Below are positions 59,690 to 64,000 of a DNA stretch of 64,000 nt, piece after piece. The stretch covers positions 124,001-188,000 of the forward strand of contig NZ_KB893172.1 of assembly GCF_000374025.1 (NCBI RefSeq). The letters run 5' to 3'. The notes below the pieces were generated by a model. It saw only the letters and a list, made by a program, of their open reading frames with translations, ran no database searches and had not been told where the DNA came from. The DNA comes from Spirosoma panaciterrae DSM 21099. GTDB taxonomy: Bacteria > Bacteroidota > Bacteroidia > Cytophagales > Spirosomataceae. Position numbers and translations under genes: made by a program. How positions within the stretch are numbered: position 1 is the stretch's first letter; every line of letters begins with the position of its first letter.

Positions 59690-60868
59690 ATGTATAGAGA
59701 CGACTTCGATCGGCGGGCGTTTGCCGAACTGATGGACGCGGTGGCCAGAAAATGTTTTGGTCATCCGCTCAGCAGTTCGTTGTCGGAGCCGGAAAGTAAA
59801 CACCTAAGCGCAGAGATCGAAGAACGAACCGGATTGGTAATCGGCTGGCGAAGCGTAAAAAATTACACGGCGTTTCTGCTCAACCCATCACCTGATAAGC
59901 AGGAAAACCCATCCCTGGCGACGCTCGATACCCTGGCGCGGTATGTGCTCGACGCACCGAGCACAACAGAAGCCGAACGTAAAAAATCAGGCGAGAATGT
60001 TTCGTACTGGTTTCGGTATCGGGAGCAGGTTGGTATGCCGATGCGAACTGAAGAATCGTACCGTAAACCGTCCTCAATACAGGATGGCTGGCTCGTTATT
60101 GCGTTGGTATTGATCGTACTGGTTTTAGGCTTCCTCTTTTTTCATCAATCGAATCTGGAGCAGATTCAGGACGATTTTCGTAACCCGACCGATACATATC
60201 TTAGTCAGAACGGCTGGATAGTACAGCACAGAAATGAATCGTACTGGAAACGACGAACTGAAAACCCCGGCTTCCTGACACTGTTTACGCTCAGGGGCGA
60301 TAACTGGCCCAAAACTGGTGAGACACCGCGCGTGCAGAACCTGCTCATTCGTGAAATCAGGAACGATTGTTTCCGGGCCGAAATGCACATGACTGATTTT
60401 GTTCCGGGAGGCAACTGGCAGCAGGCGGGTTTGCTGCTGCTGGAAGATACCCTGTTTATGGGTAAAAGCATTCGGTTATCGCTCTCGTACAACGATTTTT
60501 TCGGAGGCTTTCATCGCCCGGCCGAGATCCTGATTCAGGCCATTTCATCGTATGGAAAGGCGGATGCTAACCTGGAAGAGTTTATTCATCAGCCCCTGTT
60601 TCACATCAGTAATGCCGACGATCGTCGGATTGCCGACACCAACCTGAAAAACTTTGCTTTCCGGGTTGAAAAACAGGGACGAAAATTTCGGATTCTCTAC
60701 TCGGCCAGTCCGGTCGACAATTTTTCGTTTAAGGAGCTGGCTACCTATGAATTTGGCATCTCACCAAAATATATAGGTCTGTTTGCCCTCAAAGGCTATG
60801 TCGATTCAACGGCAGTAGCCCCCGTAAAAGTCCACTATTTTCGATTGGAGGGACAGGCCTGCAACTGA
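59690..60868 (+). CDS. Membrane-anchored protein with cytoplasmic HTH-like and extracytoplasmic beta domain
   Basis: 392 residues. The cytoplasmic part (1-130) has helices with a conserved-looking core (SAEIEERTGLVIGWRSVKNY, then SLATLDTLARYVL) that resembles a DNA- or nucleotide-binding helical domain. One membrane span follows (134-152, WLVIALVLIVLVLGFLFF), then an extracytoplasmic beta-rich domain (about 165-390) with WQQAGLLLLEDTLFMGKSIR and KYIGLFALKGY, resembling concanavalin/DUF1349-type folds. No family is recognised with confidence. The topology suggests signal transfer across the membrane. ATG start. It stands alone in orientation, with an AHSA1 gene converging on it. Confidence 0.65.
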   Translation: MYRDDFDRRAFAELMDAVARKCFGHPLSSSLSEPESKHLSAEIEERTGLVIGWRSVKNYTAFLLNPSPDKQENPSLATLDTLARYVLDAPSTTEAERKKSGENVSYWFRYREQVGMPMRTEESYRKPSSIQDGWLVIALVLIVLVLGFLFFHQSNLEQIQDDFRNPTDTYLSQNGWIVQHRNESYWKRRTENPGFLTLFTLRGDNWPKTGETPRVQNLLIREIRNDCFRAEMHMTDFVPGGNWQQAGLLLLEDTLFMGKSIRLSLSYNDFFGGFHRPAEILIQAISSYGKADANLEEFIHQPLFHISNADDRRIADTNLKNFAFRVEKQGRKFRILYSASPVDNFSFKELATYEFGISPKYIGLFALKGYVDSTAVAPVKVHYFRLEGQACN

Positions 60869-60908
60869 TAAGAGAACAAGAGTCAGTATGCCCATCAAGT
60901 ACATTCAA

Positions 60909-61376
60909 TTAGCTATCTGGATAAGGCTGATCGACTGAGTGATCGGTTTCCAGTCGTTGCTTCAGGATGTGAAGAGTTGTATTCCAGTAAAATGCGAAGT
61001 GTTTGTAAATGGCGTAGGTGGCAAACTGGCTTTGTCGAAATGTAAGCGTCGTCCGATCATCATGGGCCTCTACTCGAAATTCGATGACCGAATAGTTTTC
61101 GGGCACATCGGCGATTTCGGATAATGTACTCCAATACGTATACTGAAGCGTGCGATTGGGTAGGTATTGCAGGACGGTTCCTCTGGTTTCAAAAAAAATC
61201 CCGTGGAAATCGCCCTGGATACGGATTGGGCTTCCGACGCTCCAGTCCGTATCGATAGAAACATCGGCATCCCACATCCATAGTTTTATCTGATCAGGGT
61301 TCGTCAACGAATCCCATACGGCTGAAATGGGGGCTTCGATGGGTATTATCTTATAAAGTATAGGGTCAGGCATCAT
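60909..61376 (-). CDS. SRPBCC/AHSA1-domain protein
   Basis: 155 residues. IPIEAPISAVWDSLTNPDQI near the start, W33/W35 (KLWMWDADVSI) and the C-terminal helix (FAFYWNTTLHILKQRLE) are typical of the AHSA1/START-like fold, a hydrophobic-ligand pocket of about 150 residues. Function in bacteria is mostly unknown. There are two adjacent ATGs (61376 and 61373); the first is used. No co-oriented neighbour. Confidence 0.8.
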   Translation of the reverse strand: MMPDPILYKIIPIEAPISAVWDSLTNPDQIKLWMWDADVSIDTDWSVGSPIRIQGDFHGIFFETRGTVLQYLPNRTLQYTYWSTLSEIADVPENYSVIEFRVEAHDDRTTLTFRQSQFATYAIYKHFAFYWNTTLHILKQRLETDHSVDQPYPDS

Positions 61377-61658
61377 GGTTCGTAAATGTATTTTCTGGTA
61401 GTTGATTTAGGCTTTATGGATACGGTAGCGATAAATAAGCCTGATTGTGTTAACAAGTGAGCGCCTAGACGAATTAGGCCTGTTTTTATGGAAAATGATT
61501 GATCATAGCTTCAAACTTGACTCCAATAGCAGCTTTGTCTAATTTATTTTAATTAATCAGGTTATTTATTAAAAAAATTTATTTTGTTTCAGGTAATTAA
61601 AAAAATATATTAATATTGTCTGTAATTAAACTTAACTGAAGATTTAACAGATTTTTCT
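61377..61658 (+). other. Intergenic region upstream of the second susC gene
   Basis: No gene was seen. The last 110 nt or so are very AT-rich. A weak -7-like TAATATTG (61611-61618) lies 41 nt before the ATG, with a TTTTG near 61582; it deviates from TAnnTTTG at one base, so no firm promoter call is made. Confidence 0.4.
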
Positions 61659-64000
61659 ATGGCAAAAACTGTACTTAGGCTTATTATCCTACTGCTGGTA
61701 ATAAGTAGCCCCGTACTGGCGCAGACCATTTCGGGTAAAGTTACCACAACAACGGATGGACAGCCCCTGCCGGGTGTTTCCATTGTGGTAAAAGGGTCGA
61801 ATTCGGGTACCGTGACGGACGCTGAAGGGAAATACAGCATTGCATCGGCTCGAAACAAAACGTTGGTGTTCTCGTACATTGGTTACAAAACCAAAGAAGT
61901 AGCCATCGACAACCGGACCACGGTAAATGTAACCCTGGACGAAGATGCGACCATGCTGAATGAATTTGTCGTGACGGCATTAGGCATCAAAAAAGACGAA
62001 CGGGCATTAGGATACGCCACAGCGATTGTCAACAACGATCAACTGGTGAAAACGGCTACGCCAAACTTTGCCACTGCGCTGTATGGTAAAGCGCCTGGAG
62101 TAACGATCAACGCGACGCCGGGTGGGGCTACCAGTGCGGTAAACATCAATATTCGGGGGCTGTCGTCGATTACGGGGAATACGCAGCCACTGATCGTAAT
62201 GGATGGTATCCCCATTCGGAACGGTGAAGCCCGGAACAACGATTACTGGGGCGACCAGCGGATTCGGGGAAATGGTATTCTGGACCTGAACCCGGCCGAT
62301 ATCGAAAACCTGTCGATCCTGAAAGGGGCTTCGGCAGCCGCGCTTTATGGCTCTGAAGCGGTGAACGGGGTTATTCTGGTTACGACCAAAAGTGGTAAAG
62401 GCCGGAAAGGGCTGGGGGTTGATTTCAGCGCCAGCTACAGCGTCGATAAAATTGCGTACCTGCCTCGTTACCAGAATGTTCGTGGCCCTGGTTACATGCT
62501 GAACTACAACAATGGCGGTCAGGATGCCAATGGCTTCATTTATTACGATACCAATGGGGATGGCAAAGGCGATACGCGCGGACTGCTGAATGCTACGGTT
62601 AACTTCGGACCTAAGTTCGATGGACAGCCTGTGATGGCATTCGATGGGGTTATTCGTCCCTACTCGGCATCGAACAACAGCTATGCTGACCTGTTCCAGA
62701 GTGCCAACAGTGCCAACATTAACCTCTCGATTTCGAAAGCTACTGAGAATTCGGCGATTCGTTTTTCGTATACCCGCCAGGATAATGGCATGATTAGCTA
62801 CAAAGCGAAAAACGAGAAGAACATCATGAACCTGAATGCCAGCTTCAATGAGAGCAAAAATCTGAAGACGGATCTGGTTGTGAACTACATTAATCAATAC
62901 ACGCACAACCGCCCGTATAAAGTAGACCGGATGATCAACAACTTCTCCGGTATGATGAACCGCTTTGAATCGGCCGACTGGTATTTCAATAAGTATCAGA
63001 CCAGCCTTGGGTATAAGTATGTAACGGGTACGAACCAGAGCCTGACACCGAACGAAAACATTATTCGGAACGGATTCAAAACGGACATCGGCGATTACGT
63101 ATGGAGTACACGGGCGAATACCTACGATGAATACAGCAACCGGGTCATTGCCAGCATTACCCAGAACTGGGAAATCGTACCGAACCTGAACCTGCGTGGT
63201 CGTTTGGGTACCGATTTTACCTCTGAGCGTATTGAAGATAAGCAACGGAGTTCAATTCCGCTGGCGTTCGGCTACTCGGGTTCGTTTGGCCTGAGCAATA
63301 ACCTCTACAGCAACGTATACACCGACGTGCTGCTGTCGTATACCAAAAAGCTGAATGACGACATCACGCTGTCGGCTATGGGAGGTTATAACGCCTACAA
63401 ACAGTTGAATACGTTGATGACCCGGTCGACCAACGGTGGCTTGAGCACAGAGAATTTCTTCGACCTATCGGCATCGGTAAACACCGTAGGAGGAAGCAGC
63501 TCACGGGATCGCTGGGTTCGGGATGCCTTCCTGGGTACGTTGAATTTCAACTACAAAGACATTGTGTATGTAGAGGGAACCCTGCGCCGGGATAAAACCT
63601 CGACGCTGGCTCCGGGCAACAACGCGTTCGTTTACCCATCCGTAAACTCGTCGTTCATCATTAGCGACCTGTTCAAACTGCCCACCGCCATCAGCTACGC
63701 GAAACTGCGCGCATCGTATGGTATTGTGGGGAACTATCCCTCCATCTACCGGGCCAACAACGCATATACACAGGGCAACCTGAATGTACAGCAGTCGGGT
63801 GGTAGCTCTGTATTGTACACCAACATCAGCAGTGATTTTGGTAACGACAAAATTCGTCCTGAACAAAAGCGCGAGTTTGAGTTTGGTTTAGAAACCCGTC
63901 TGTTCAAAGATCGCTTACGGGTCGACCTGGCCTACTACAATGCTCAAATCGTAGATCAGATTCTGCCACTGACCATTGCCGCTTCGTCGGGTGCTAAATC
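61659..64000 (+). CDS. SusC/RagA-family TonB-linked outer-membrane receptor (3' end outside the window)
   Basis: 780 codons are present, with no stop before the window ends. Signal peptide (MAKTVLRLIILLLVISSPVLAQ), carboxypeptidase-regulatory-like domain (ISGKVTTTTDGQPLPGVSIV), the SusC-type junction NEFVVTALGIKKDERALGYA, plug signatures (NINIRGLSSITGNTQPLIVM, LKGASAAALYGSEAVNGVIL) and barrel strands. It belongs to the same family as the 7.1 kb receptor but to a different subgroup (ALGIKKDERALGYA type, as in canonical SusC). A SusD gene is expected beyond the right edge. A 412-codon antisense frame in it (62007-63245) is not a gene. Confidence 0.93.
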   Translation, partial: MAKTVLRLIILLLVISSPVLAQTISGKVTTTTDGQPLPGVSIVVKGSNSGTVTDAEGKYSIASARNKTLVFSYIGYKTKEVAIDNRTTVNVTLDEDATMLNEFVVTALGIKKDERALGYATAIVNNDQLVKTATPNFATALYGKAPGVTINATPGGATSAVNINIRGLSSITGNTQPLIVMDGIPIRNGEARNNDYWGDQRIRGNGILDLNPADIENLSILKGASAAALYGSEAVNGVILVTTKSGKGRKGLGVDFSASYSVDKIAYLPRYQNVRGPGYMLNYNNGGQDANGFIYYDTNGDGKGDTRGLLNATVNFGPKFDGQPVMAFDGVIRPYSASNNSYADLFQSANSANINLSISKATENSAIRFSYTRQDNGMISYKAKNEKNIMNLNASFNESKNLKTDLVVNYINQYTHNRPYKVDRMINNFSGMMNRFESADWYFNKYQTSLGYKYVTGTNQSLTPNENIIRNGFKTDIGDYVWSTRANTYDEYSNRVIASITQNWEIVPNLNLRGRLGTDFTSERIEDKQRSSIPLAFGYSGSFGLSNNLYSNVYTDVLLSYTKKLNDDITLSAMGGYNAYKQLNTLMTRSTNGGLSTENFFDLSASVNTVGGSSSRDRWVRDAFLGTLNFNYKDIVYVEGTLRRDKTSTLAPGNNAFVYPSVNSSFIISDLFKLPTAISYAKLRASYGIVGNYPSIYRANNAYTQGNLNVQQSGGSSVLYTNISSDFGNDKIRPEQKREFEFGLETRLFKDRLRVDLAYYNAQIVDQILPLTIAASSGAK

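Noticed and set aside
62007..63245. 412-codon minus-strand reading frame
   Set aside because: Antisense to the second susC gene, whose domain signatures are clear; the long antisense frame follows from the codon usage of the real gene. The 267-codon frame at 7488-8291 is the same case for the first susC.

Overview
The window looks like a chromosome segment from a Bacteroidetes bacterium of the Cytophagales, and the gene style suggests Spirosoma or a close relative. The evidence is: two SusC/RagA-type TonB-linked receptors (one with its SusD partner), a GH9 cellulase ending in a type IX secretion sorting domain, Bacteroidetes-type -7 boxes (TAnnTTTG), little use of Shine-Dalgarno sites, and a large paralogous family of about 800-residue FtsX/MacB-type ABC permeases. 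The genus is an inference.

Layout. 1-6.5 kb: an FAD/Fe-S oxidoreductase whose reading frame has absorbed a palindromic repeat in frame, a DUF1648-like membrane protein, an orphan ExbD/TolR protein, a YoeB-type toxin-antitoxin pair, a small membrane protein and a DUF4097-type secreted beta-repeat protein. 7.1-11.9 kb: a SusC/SusD pair on the + strand. 11.9-17.2 kb: a small hypothetical and two permeases. 17.3-23.3 kb: a gene set reading ECF sigma factor, anti-sigma factor, two DUF4097 proteins, two serine hydrolases. 23.5-58 kb: eleven more permeases, all on the minus strand, interrupted only by two related secreted proteins, one GH9 cellulase and two Uma2-family nuclease genes on the opposite strand (one broken). 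58-64 kb: a PIN toxin-antitoxin pair, an outer-membrane-barrel candidate, a membrane-anchored protein of unknown role, an AHSA1 protein, and a second SusC gene that runs off the end.

How it works together. There are 13 two-module permeases and no ABC ATPase, periplasmic adaptor or outer-membrane exit duct in the window, so the ATPase must be supplied from elsewhere. Two patterns organise the array. First, six minus-strand transcription units (five that start permease groups, one that starts the DUF4097 gene) share an upstream architecture. It consists of two 16-bp boxes of the form TGTCCGN4CGGACA, 21-22 bp apart, placed 53-55 bp (once 66 bp) upstream of a sigma-54-like -24/-12 element (TGGYAYR, then TTG 11 bp from the TGG). 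This predicts one sigma-54 enhancer-binding activator controlling the whole set. Second, all 13 permease genes have a palindrome of about 50-240 bp placed directly at the stop codon. Most belong to two sequence families: a G-rich 'GGGCATGGGG' type and a purine/pyrimidine 'AGGAGGAAAGGGA' type. A copy of the second type also sits inside the coding sequence of the oxidoreductase.

No tRNA, rRNA, CRISPR array or transposase gene was seen.
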